DNA from: an uncultured Bacilli bacterium
GTDB lineage: Bacteria > Bacillota_I > Bacilli_A > RF39 > UBA660
NCBI GenBank assembly: GCA_944364705.1
Contig: CALVWH010000058.1
Location: 1-9,588 of the forward strand
Reading direction: 5' to 3'
DNA length: 9,588 nt
Shown here: in pieces, positions 1 to 5,792 of the stretch
Position numbering within the stretch: the first letter of the stretch is position 1
Layout: every line of letters starts with the position of its first letter
The notes under the pieces: generated by a model
The model's input: the letters and a program-made list of their open reading frames with translations, nothing else
Told to the model about the DNA's origin: nothing
The model's database searches: none
Program-made: the position numbers and the translations under genes

Positions 1-1467
1 AAAGATCAATTAGAAAATCCAGAAATCAATGTTTTTACTGGTCAAAGATTTGATCAACCGGAAGAAAACGCTTTTGATATGAATTCAGTCGTGGAAGTAG
101 ATACGAGTGCAATCCAATCGGCTTTTAAAATCGATCAATCCAAAATAAACGTAAATTTTGATAACTTAAATTCCATATTATCCGATAAATCTTTACCTTC
201 TCTTGATTTAAATGATGTATTAAACAACCTTAAATTTTCTATATCTAGCGAAGATATTCAAAAATTAATAAACGATCTTTTAAATGGATACGAAGGATAT
301 ATACAAAATCATCCAGATGCAGATGTTAGTCAAATAAGCAAACAATTTTTAGAGTATTTACAATCTAAAGAAGTTAGTGATTACATCAATCAAAAAATTG
401 AAGAAATCATTAAAGAAAATGGTGACTTTGAAATCACACAAGAACAACTTCAAGAAATTATGACAGAAATATTAAAAAGATATGAACAGTATGTAGAAAA
501 GAATGATCTTATCGATATCGAAGATTTAAAAAAATCTTTTATGGAATATCTTAATTCGGAAGATGTGAAAAATGTTATTACTAATAACGTATCGAATATG
601 ATAAAATCTCAAAATTTGGATCAGCAAATAACAACCATAATGAATCAATATATGCAAAAGGTTATGAGTTCATTGAGTCAAAGTTTACAAAAAGAAATGC
701 AGTCTAACATTCAATCTCTTGCCCAATCAATTTCTAAGGCAATTGTCATTGATGAAACTACCTTTGCGAATGCTTTTCGTATGAAAATGGACGAAAATGA
801 ATTAGCGGAATTATTTAATTCTCTTATGTCGAAAGAAAATGTTACGTATGAAAGTAATTTAAAAAAATTAAATTATGCCAATTTTGATGATCCAAGCAGT
901 ATTAGTATTTATCCGAAAAATTTTGAAGGAAATAAATCCATTACCAATATATTAAATGAATATAATTCACAGATGAAAGAAGAAGGAACGGAAGAAAAAG
1001 TAATTTCTTTTACGGATATGGTTGGAACTTTAATGAGTTCGGTAACTTCCATTGTCGATACCGTTAGTTATGTATTAATTGCCTTTGTTGCAATTTCTTT
1101 AATCGTTTCTTCGATTATGATTGGAGTTATTACTTATATTAGTGTTTTAGAACGGAAAAAAGAAATTGGTATTTTAAGAGCAATGGGAGCTTCTAAACGA
1201 AATATATCTCAAGTTTTTAATGCAGAAACTTTTATTATTGGTGCTCTTGCTGGATTGCTTGGGGTTGGTATTACCTTATTATTATTAATTCCAGCAAATC
1301 AAATTATTGCTTCCATTGCCGGAGGAGCGAGTGTGAAAGCGGTCTTACCAATTTCAGCAGGCATTATTCTTATTGGTTTAAGTATTGTTTTAACCTTAAT
1401 TGGAGGAATTATTCCTTCAAAAAAAGCAGCGAAAGAAGATCCTGTATTAGCACTCAGAAGCGAATAA
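1..1467 (+). CDS. FtsX/MacB-type ABC transporter permease, 5' truncated by the window
   Basis: The reading frame is open from the first base, so the start and the first membrane helix lie upstream; 488 residues are visible. About 340 residues form an acidic, Gln/Asn-rich, strongly helical region, expected to be the extracellular domain between helix 1 and helix 2. A typical FtsX C-terminal domain follows, with hydrophobic segments at about nt 1060-1140, 1231-1308 and 1339-1416. The cytoplasmic loop after the first of these reads ERKKEIGILRAMGASKRNI (E384 onward), a hallmark of this family, and the end IPSKKAAKEDPVLALRSE is also typical. Such permeases work with a LolD/MacB-like ATPase in peptide or lipid export, antimicrobial-peptide resistance or mechanotransmission. 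The ATPase is not in the window, so the substrate is unknown. The in-frame ATG at 79 falls mid-domain with no ribosome site and is not the start. A strong terminator follows 34 bases after the stop. Confidence 0.5.
   Translation, partial: KDQLENPEINVFTGQRFDQPEENAFDMNSVVEVDTSAIQSAFKIDQSKINVNFDNLNSILSDKSLPSLDLNDVLNNLKFSISSEDIQKLINDLLNGYEGYIQNHPDADVSQISKQFLEYLQSKEVSDYINQKIEEIIKENGDFEITQEQLQEIMTEILKRYEQYVEKNDLIDIEDLKKSFMEYLNSEDVKNVITNNVSNMIKSQNLDQQITTIMNQYMQKVMSSLSQSLQKEMQSNIQSLAQSISKAIVIDETTFANAFRMKMDENELAELFNSLMSKENVTYESNLKKLNYANFDDPSSISIYPKNFEGNKSITNILNEYNSQMKEEGTEEKVISFTDMVGTLMSSVTSIVDTVSYVLIAFVAISLIVSSIMIGVITYISVLERKKEIGILRAMGASKRNISQVFNAETFIIGALAGLLGVGITLLLLIPANQIIASIAGGASVKAVLPISAGIILIGLSIVLTLIGGIIPSKKAAKEDPVLALRSE
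247..612 (+). repeat. Internal tandem duplication in the permease extracellular domain
   Basis: Two copies of a helical unit of about 58 residues lie in the permease insert, at about nt 247-420 and 439-612, a period of 64 residues. Shared anchor positions include YEGY/YEQY, then D, then KQFLEYL/KSFMEYL, then SKEV/SEDV and a closing IIK/MIK. Identity is only about a quarter by eye, but the spacing is conserved without gaps. A more diverged helical stretch follows at about nt 610-740 and may be a third decayed unit. Confidence 0.5.
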
Positions 1468-1501
1468 CCTTTGATAAATTTTCTTTAAAAAATATAGAAC
1501 T

Positions 1502-1534
1502 ACTAGTACAATCGATGATTGTACTAGTTTTTTT
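1502..1534 (+). terminator. Intrinsic terminator of the permease gene
   Basis: A perfect 12-base stem (ACTAGTACAATC at 1502-1513 pairing with GATTGTACTAGT at 1517-1528) encloses a GAT loop and runs directly into a T tract at 1528-1534. It separates the permease from the next operon. Confidence 0.5.
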
Positions 1535-1544
1535 AAAAATGTAC

Positions 1545-1559
1545 TTGACACGATGTCAG
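1545..1559 (+). promoter_or_regulatory. Operator copy 1 (TTGACA-CGA-TGTCAG) covering the -35 box
   Basis: An inverted repeat TGACA-N3-TGTCA in which the -35 hexamer is itself the left half-site. It nearly matches the copy at 1584-1598, differing at the central spacer and the last base. A bound dimer here would directly exclude RNA polymerase. The encoded TetR protein is the obvious candidate ligand, by inference from position. Confidence 0.5.
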
Positions 1560-1573
1560 AAATTCGATATAAT
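1545..1573 (+). promoter_or_regulatory. Consensus sigma-A promoter of the TetR operon
   Basis: A perfect -35 box TTGACA (1545-1550) and a perfect -10 box TATAAT (1568-1573) are separated by exactly 17 bases. Transcription should begin near 1580. With both hexamers at consensus the promoter should be strong unless repressed, which fits the operator copies on either side. Confidence 0.5.
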
Positions 1574-1583
1574 CGTTTTAAAG

Positions 1584-1598
1584 TTGACACAATGTCAA
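1584..1598 (+). promoter_or_regulatory. Operator copy 2 (TTGACA-CAA-TGTCAA) in the initial transcribed region
   Basis: A perfect 6-3-6 inverted repeat at about +5 to +19 relative to the predicted transcription start. Its centre is 39 bases from that of copy 1, so the two dimers would lie on roughly similar DNA faces on either side of the -10 box. Although it contains TTGACA, no matching -10 box follows, so it is read as an operator and not as a second promoter. Confidence 0.5.
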
Positions 1599-1600
1599 AG

Positions 1601-1607
1601 AAAGGAG
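1601..1607 (+). promoter_or_regulatory. Ribosome binding site fixing the TetR start at 1614
   Basis: AAAGGAG lies six bases before ATG 1614. An in-frame ATG at 1515 is inside the upstream terminator and ahead of the promoter, so it cannot be the start. Confidence 0.5.
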
Positions 1608-1613
1608 AATTGT

Positions 1614-2225
1614 ATGCAAACAATGCATTCTGATTTAAGAAAAGAAGAAATTATTAATGCTTGTAAAGAGTTGTATGATCAATATCATTTCAAAGATATT
1701 ACCATAAAGTTAATTAGTGAACAAACCACATGTTCAAGACCTTCGATTTATAATTATTTTGAAACGAAAGAAGAAATTTTTTTAGCACTCTTTCAACAAG
1801 AATATGAAAAATGGAAAATAGAACTTGATGAAATAAGAGAAAAAAATGACACTTTAACAAAAGATCAATTTGCAAAACTTCTTGCTCATACGATAGAAAA
1901 CAAAGAAAGACTATTGAAATTGTTATCGATGAATATGTATGATCTAGAAGAAAATAGTAGACTGGAAAGATTAATAGAATTTAAAGAAGCTTATGGAAGT
2001 GCAGTTCATTCCGTAAAACTTTGTTTACATAAGTTTTTTAAGATGTCTGAGGAAGATTCGATTTCCTTTCTTTATTCGTTTTTTCCATTGATGTTTGGAA
2101 TTTATCCTTATGCTGTAGTAACGAAAAAACAAAAAGAGGCGATGAAAAAGGCTCACATTGATTATAAATATTATTCAATTTATGAACTTGCTTATATGGG
2201 AATAAAAAAATTATTAGGAGAATAG
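1614..2225 (+). CDS. TetR/AcrR-family transcriptional regulator
   Basis: A protein of 203 residues, the usual length for TetR regulators. The N-terminal DNA-binding domain (about residues 8-55) has the family pattern EEIINACKELY...F.DITIKLISEQ...SRPSIYNYFETKEEIF, with the recognition helix at about 40-48 and the diagnostic YNYF. The remainder (about 60-203) is all-helical, as expected for the ligand-binding and dimerisation domain, and is too diverged to suggest a ligand. It is first in a five-gene operon whose promoter carries two matching palindromes, so the simplest reading is an autorepressor released by a small molecule handled by the downstream enzymes. Its TAG stop overlaps the ribosome site of the next gene. 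Family assignment is secure; target and inducer are inferred. Confidence 0.5.
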   Translation: MQTMHSDLRKEEIINACKELYDQYHFKDITIKLISEQTTCSRPSIYNYFETKEEIFLALFQQEYEKWKIELDEIREKNDTLTKDQFAKLLAHTIENKERLLKLLSMNMYDLEENSRLERLIEFKEAYGSAVHSVKLCLHKFFKMSEEDSISFLYSFFPLMFGIYPYAVVTKKQKEAMKKAHIDYKYYSIYELAYMGIKKLLGE

Positions 2226-2234
2226 GAGAAAAAA

Positions 2235-2780
2235 ATGAAAAAGACCATTGGAATTATTGGAATTATATTCATTGTAATTGTAGGAATCGCTGGATCTTTT
2301 ATTCTTAGCTCTCATAGAAAGGATTCTAACGAAGGATCAAAGGAAAATGTTATAGAAAATAACTCTATGAATAATCAAGAACGGGAAGAAGATGGAAATA
2401 ATAATTTTGGAGAGGGAGAGGTGGATTTTATGAGAATTCGTGTAAGTGATGGAGCGAATCCTATTATATTTGAATTAAATGATAGTGATGCTGCTAGAAG
2501 TTTATATGAACAATTACCACTTACGATTGAAATAGAAAATTTTAGTTCGAATGAGAAAATTTTCTACCCTACAAAGAAACTAGATGTTGGGAATACGCCA
2601 AGAGCAAATGGTGGAGGAGAAGGAGTACTTGCTTATTATGAACCATGGGGAGATGTTGTTATGTTCTATGATTCGTTTAGTTCTGCTAGTGGATTATATG
2701 AACTTGGTGTAGCTACAAATGGAGCTAATCAGATAGGAAATTTATCTGGTGAAATAACAATCGAAAGATTAGAAAATTAA
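2235..2780 (+). CDS. Membrane-anchored cyclophilin-like fold protein
   Basis: A protein of 181 residues. A hydrophobic N-terminal segment (about residues 4-27) forms an uncleaved anchor or signal peptide; there is no lipobox cysteine. A hydrophilic Asn/Glu-rich linker follows (about 30-62), then a compact beta-rich domain (about 65-181). That domain resembles the bacterial cyclophilin-like family (TM1367-like): RIRVSDG at its start, AARSLYEQLPLTIEIENFSS, EKIFYP, then G(E)GVLAYYEPWGDVVMFY and SGEITIE at the end. These small proteins share the cyclophilin barrel but usually lack the proline-isomerase active site, and often neighbour flavodoxin-type and CMD-type genes. It sits nine bases after tetR and has AGGAG six bases before its start. 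Biochemical role unknown; a ligand-binding or redox-partner role outside the membrane is a guess. Confidence 0.5.
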   Translation: MKKTIGIIGIIFIVIVGIAGSFILSSHRKDSNEGSKENVIENNSMNNQEREEDGNNNFGEGEVDFMRIRVSDGANPIIFELNDSDAARSLYEQLPLTIEIENFSSNEKIFYPTKKLDVGNTPRANGGGEGVLAYYEPWGDVVMFYDSFSSASGLYELGVATNGANQIGNLSGEITIERLEN

Positions 2781-2793
2781 GGAGAGATTATTT

Positions 2794-3564
2794 ATGAGTA
2801 TTACGGAAAAAGCATACAAAAATCATGATGAAATTTTTAATGGGGTGAACTATGCTCCCATAGGGGAAACAAGATCAATGGATGAAACGAATCCAGAATA
2901 TGTTGAAACGTTTTTAAACTTTGCTTTTGATGAAGTTTATGAGCATGGTAATTATGATAAGAAGTTAAGATGGATGATCATTCTAGCAAGTATGATTGCT
3001 CAAAATACGAGAGATCGTTATAAAGTCTTTTTAGCAGGTGCTTTCAATCTTGGGATTACTCCAGAAGAGATTATGGAAATCGTTTATCAAGCAGTTCCTT
3101 ACTGTGGGATTGCTAGAGTCTTTGATATTATTTATGATACCAATGAGGTGTTAGAAGCAAATGAAGTGAAACTTCCAGTACCTGGTGGAAAACAGATTCC
3201 TAAGGAAGATCGATTCAAAGAAGGATTAAAAGCTCAAAAAGCGATTTTTGGTAATGATAACATTGAAGCTATGAGAAAGAATGCACCGGATAACGAAAAA
3301 CATATTCAAGATTATTTAAGTGCCAATTGTTTTGGTGATTATTATACAAGAAAATATTTAGATTTAAAAACAAGAGAAGTGTTAACCTTTGCGATGCTTA
3401 TTTCTCTAGGAGGTTGTGAACCTCAAGTAAAAGCACATATTGGTGGTAATTTAAAGGTTGGAAATGATAAAGAATTCTTAATAGAAACCGTAACACAACT
3501 ACTTCCATACATCGGTTACCCTAGAGCATTAAATGCCTTAAGGTGTATCGACGAGGTGGCATAA
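2794..3564 (+). CDS. Two-domain carboxymuconolactone decarboxylase (CMD)-like protein
   Basis: A protein of 256 residues made of two CMD/AhpD-like helical repeats, about 45-120 and 185-252. The first contains KLRWMIILASMIAQ...FLAGAFNLGITPEEIMEIVYQAVPYCG; the second contains TREVLTFAMLISLGGCEPQVKAHIGG...FLIETVTQLLPYIGYPRALNAL. The second repeat keeps the polar active-site pattern, with C208 and H215. The first has no equivalent Cys/His and may be structural. The AhpD CxxC pair is absent, so peroxidase-reductase activity like AhpD is not expected. Relatives are mostly uncharacterised and are often encoded with flavin reductases and cupins, as here. AAGGAG lies nine bases before the start. The stop overlaps the next start by one base (TAATG), so the two genes are probably translationally coupled. 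Reaction and substrate unknown. Confidence 0.5.
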   Translation: MSITEKAYKNHDEIFNGVNYAPIGETRSMDETNPEYVETFLNFAFDEVYEHGNYDKKLRWMIILASMIAQNTRDRYKVFLAGAFNLGITPEEIMEIVYQAVPYCGIARVFDIIYDTNEVLEANEVKLPVPGGKQIPKEDRFKEGLKAQKAIFGNDNIEAMRKNAPDNEKHIQDYLSANCFGDYYTRKYLDLKTREVLTFAMLISLGGCEPQVKAHIGGNLKVGNDKEFLIETVTQLLPYIGYPRALNALRCIDEVA

Positions 3565-4097
3565 TGAAAATTGTAGTTTTAACGGGAAGTCCACATAAAA
3601 CAGGTACTTCTAATACGTTAGTAAACGAATTTATTAGGGGTGCTGAAGAAAATGGTCATACAATAAAAAGGTTTGATACTCCATTTTTGAGTATTCATCC
3701 ATGTATAGGGTGTGATCACTGTGGAATGAATGGACCATGTGTATTTGATGATGATATGCCCAAGATATTAGATACGATTTTAGAATCCGATATGATTGTG
3801 TTTGCAACCCCAATTTATTACTTTGTTTTTTCTGCTCAAATTAAAAGTGCGATTGATAGATTTTATTCAAGAAATGGACAAATTCAAAGGAAACATTTAA
3901 AATCAGCATTTCTTGCGACCGCTTGGAATCATGATGAACAAGTAATGAGTGGAATAAAGAAACATATAGATATTTTAATCGATTATTTAAATTTGGATAA
4001 TCAAGGTATGATCTTAGCAAAAGGTTATGGTTATCCTGGTGCTAGTACAGAAAACAAATATAAGGAAGAAGCCTATAATTTAGGTAGAAGTTTATAA
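3564..4097 (+). CDS. NADPH-dependent FMN reductase-fold iron-sulfur flavoprotein
   Basis: A protein of 177 residues with a flavodoxin-like fold. The phosphate-binding loop GSPHKTGTSNTL is at residues 8-19, and TPIYYF at 82-87 should face the isoalloxazine ring. Between them is a compact cysteine cluster C47-x2-C50-x2-C53-x5-C59, which fits the CX2CX2CX4-7C motif of archaeal and bacterial iron-sulfur flavoproteins (Isf) that bind a [4Fe-4S] cluster next to FMN. This suggests an electron-transfer or reductase role in the cytoplasm rather than a plain NADPH:FMN reductase. The start at 3564 is chosen because GAGGTGG lies five bases upstream and the protein begins MKIVVLTGSP as in relatives; an in-frame ATG at 3543 would add seven residues inside the preceding gene. 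Family call is good; the cluster is inferred from cysteine spacing only. Confidence 0.5.
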   Translation: MKIVVLTGSPHKTGTSNTLVNEFIRGAEENGHTIKRFDTPFLSIHPCIGCDHCGMNGPCVFDDDMPKILDTILESDMIVFATPIYYFVFSAQIKSAIDRFYSRNGQIQRKHLKSAFLATAWNHDEQVMSGIKKHIDILIDYLNLDNQGMILAKGYGYPGASTENKYKEEAYNLGRSL

Positions 4098-4120
4098 GAT
4101 TAGAATAGGAGAGCTGAATT

Positions 4121-4543
4121 ATGAAGGAAAAAGAATTTGAAAAGGTAAATGTTTTTGGAAAGGGAAATCCGAATGATGCTTTTAAAGAGTATTTTATAGG
4201 GAATAGTTTTTTAAATCCATTAGTAGATCAAACTAGCCCAATATTTTTGGCAAATGTAACCTTTGAACCAGGATGTAGAAATAACTGGCATATCCACCAT
4301 GCAGATAAAGGTGGAGGACAAATTTTAATTTGTACTGCAGGATATGGTTGGTATCAAGAAGAAGGAAAAGGTGTGGTAAGTTTAGAACCTGGGAAAGTTA
4401 TCGTAATTCCAGCTAATGTAAAACATTGGCATGGAGCGAAAAAGGACTCTTGGTTCTCACATATTTCAATTGAAGTACCAGGTGAGGAAACATCTAATGA
4501 ATGGTGTGAACCCGTATCAGATGAGGAATATGATAAATTATAA
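4121..4543 (+). CDS. Metal-binding cupin-domain protein, CMD-associated type
   Basis: A single-domain cupin of 140 residues, normal for this group. Cupin motif 1 is GCRNNWHIHHADKGGGQ, giving H57, H59 and Q67; motif 2 is PGKVIVIPANVKHWHGA, giving H102 and H104. A His-His-Gln-His set resembles the manganese cupins of the hydroxynitrile-lyase/TM1459 type, where Gln or His replaces the usual Glu. This protein carries a four-residue insertion between HxH and Q compared with those enzymes. Bacterial relatives are typically encoded beside CMD-like and flavodoxin-like proteins, as here, and probably act on the same pathway; the substrate is unknown. ATAGGAG lies just upstream of the start. It is the last gene before a separate promoter, with no terminator visible after it. 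Confidence 0.5.
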   Translation: MKEKEFEKVNVFGKGNPNDAFKEYFIGNSFLNPLVDQTSPIFLANVTFEPGCRNNWHIHHADKGGGQILICTAGYGWYQEEGKGVVSLEPGKVIVIPANVKHWHGAKKDSWFSHISIEVPGEETSNEWCEPVSDEEYDKL

Positions 4544-4570
4544 TAGGAAAAAATTTTAAAGAAAGTAAAT

Positions 4571-4596
4571 GATATAATATCAAACAAACGTTCGTT
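4571..4596 (+). promoter_or_regulatory. Two small dyads upstream of the RhuM-Fic promoter
   Basis: GATATAATATC at 4571-4581 is a perfect 5-1-5 palindrome. AACAAACGTTCGTT at 4583-4596 is palindromic at 12 of 14 positions around a central AACGTT. The second ends eight bases before the -35 box and resembles in style the operators of many TetR-type regulators, although it does not match the operators at 1545 and 1584. They are possible binding sites for an unlinked regulator or for the RhuM-domain protein itself; no function is proven. Confidence 0.5.
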
Positions 4597-4603
4597 AAAA
4601 ATA

Positions 4604-4632
4604 TTGACAATCGATTTTCTTTACTATACAAT
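4604..4632 (+). promoter_or_regulatory. Sigma-A promoter of the rhuM-fic gene
   Basis: A consensus -35 box TTGACA (4604-4609) and a -10 box TACAAT (4627-4632) are 17 bases apart. Transcription would start near 4639, leaving a very short leader before the ribosome site at 4651-4658. Confidence 0.5.
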
Positions 4633-4641
4633 TTAATTGTA
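4627..4641 (+). promoter_or_regulatory. Perfect palindrome over the -10 box (TACAATT-T-AATTGTA)
   Basis: A perfect 7-1-7 inverted repeat that begins with the -10 hexamer and ends at the predicted transcription start. Its position suits an operator at which a bound protein blocks promoter melting. Which protein binds is unknown; the RhuM part of the downstream product or an outside repressor are the candidates. Confidence 0.5.
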
Positions 4642-4650
4642 GGAGTTAAG

Positions 4651-4658
4651 AAAGGAGG
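4651..4658 (+). promoter_or_regulatory. Ribosome binding site fixing the RhuM-Fic start at 4665
   Basis: AAAGGAGG lies six bases before ATG 4665. A TTG two codons upstream, at 4659, directly abuts this site and is too close to be used. Confidence 0.5.
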
Positions 4659-4664
4659 TTGCGA

Positions 4665-5624
4665 ATGAATCAGCAAAACGAAATAATTATCTTTGAAAAT
4701 CAAAAAGTCAAACTTGAGGTAAATGTGCAAGAGGAAACTGTATGGTTAAATACTGAACAAATGGCTGAATTATTTGGCAGAGATTATAAAACGATTAGAA
4801 AGCATATCAATAATATTTTAAAAGAAGAGTTGAATGATGAAAGGGTTGTCGCAAAATTTGCGAATACCACTGAACATGGAGCCATTGCTGGAAAAATGCA
4901 AACACATATGATAGATTATTATAATCTTGATGTCATTATCAGTGTCGGCTATCGTGTGAAGTCTCAAAACGGTATTATTTTTCGAAAATGGGCAAACAAG
5001 ATATTAAAAGATTATATGATAAAAGGTTATGCTATTAATCAAAAAAGGTTAGAATATCTAGAAAAAACTGTAAAATTAATAGATATTGCAAATAGAGTTG
5101 ATGAAAAATTAGAGAATAATGATGCCAAAGAAATTTTGAGAGTAATAGGAAGTTATTCAAAAGCGCTTGATTTATTAGATGATTATGATCATAGAACATT
5201 GTTAAAACCTAGAGGAAATAGTAGTAAAAAGCGAATAAAATATGAAGATTGTTTAGACATAATTAATAAATTAAGATTTCATGAAGAAAGTAATATTTTT
5301 GCTATTGAAAGAAATAGAGGGTTAGAAGCAATCATCGGTAATATTTATCAAACTTTTGATGGGAAAGATGTTTATTCGAGTATCGAAGAAAAAGCTTCTA
5401 ATTTCTTATATATGATTGTTAAAAACCACGTTTTTGTGGATGGAAATAAACGAATTGCAGCAACGTTATTTATCTATTTCTTAAATTATTATGATATTTT
5501 GTATAAGGATAGCAAACAAGTTATTGATAATAATACTTTGACGGCTTTAACATTACTTATTGCAGAGTCAAATCCAAAAGAAAAAGAAGTTATCATTGAT
5601 TTGGTTATGAATTTTCTTAACTAA
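4665..5624 (+). CDS. RhuM-Fic/Doc fusion protein
   Basis: A protein of 319 residues, typical for RhuM/Fic/DOC family proteins. Residues about 5-125 form the RhuM domain, recognised by VWLNTEQMAELFGRDYKTIRKHI, then DYYNLDVIISVGYRVKSQNG and FRKWANKILKDYMIKGYAIN. This domain resembles phage antirepressor-like winged-helix modules and may bind DNA. A helical linker with YSKALDLLDDYDH (about 128-190) leads to a Fic/Doc domain (about 195-319). The catalytic loop is H255-V-F-V-D-G-N-K-R263, matching HxFx(D/E)GNxxR, with Lys at the Doc position and Ala where canonical Fic AMPylases have the second Arg. The enzyme could therefore be a Doc-like kinase or an AMP-transferase. Doc phosphorylates EF-Tu; the target here is unknown. 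No separate antitoxin gene is adjacent, so control may be internal or through the palindromic promoter. It looks like a mobile accessory gene between two housekeeping-like operons. Confidence 0.5.
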   Translation: MNQQNEIIIFENQKVKLEVNVQEETVWLNTEQMAELFGRDYKTIRKHINNILKEELNDERVVAKFANTTEHGAIAGKMQTHMIDYYNLDVIISVGYRVKSQNGIIFRKWANKILKDYMIKGYAINQKRLEYLEKTVKLIDIANRVDEKLENNDAKEILRVIGSYSKALDLLDDYDHRTLLKPRGNSSKKRIKYEDCLDIINKLRFHEESNIFAIERNRGLEAIIGNIYQTFDGKDVYSSIEEKASNFLYMIVKNHVFVDGNKRIAATLFIYFLNYYDILYKDSKQVIDNNTLTALTLLIAESNPKEKEVIIDLVMNFLN

Positions 5625-5635
5625 AATAAATTTGA

Positions 5636-5770
5636 ATAAATTCCAGTCTTCTATCAAGAAGAAGCTTTTTGGCTTTTCTTGTTTACACGTTATTTTATGC
5701 CTTTCTTTTAGCACCTAGTTGTATCATCGGATATATAAAAGAACTTGTAAATACCAAAAAAGAGTGGTAG
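5636..5770 (+). pseudogene. Possible remnant of a small membrane-protein gene
   Basis: A frame with no ATG runs from 5636 to a TAG at 5768-5770. Its second half reads like the C-terminal end of a membrane protein: hydrophobic LFYAFLLAPSCIIGYI, then a basic/polar tail KELVNTKKEW. The frame at 5640 carries FYQEEAFWLFLFT just upstream, as if a one-base shift near 5684 had split one protein. The good terminator at 5793-5817 sits where it would serve such a gene. The stretch is short and AT-rich, so chance is a real alternative. No family recognised. Confidence 0.5.
5655..5684 (+). terminator. Possible terminator hairpin after rhuM-fic
   Basis: CAAGAAGAAGC (5655-5665) can pair with GCTTTTCTTG (5672-5681), ten pairs with one bulged G and a T-rich loop. 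Only three T residues follow, so termination would be weak. It lies about 30 bases past the rhuM-fic stop. Confidence 0.5.
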
Positions 5771-5792
5771 AAAAGAAATAAGAAAAGTGAAG

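Noticed and set aside
1515..1613. Longer start for the TetR protein at ATG 1515
   Set aside because: It lies inside the terminator loop and ahead of the promoter; ATG 1614 has an ideal ribosome site and starts at the usual TetR N-terminus.
4573..4578. TATAAT as a second promoter for rhuM-fic
   Set aside because: No recognisable -35 box lies 16-18 bases upstream; the promoter at 4604-4632 is much better.
4354..4730. Minus-strand open frames of 77 and 78 codons over the cupin end and the rhuM-fic promoter
   Set aside because: They shadow the cupin gene and the intergenic region, have no convincing ribosome site and give compositionally odd peptides.
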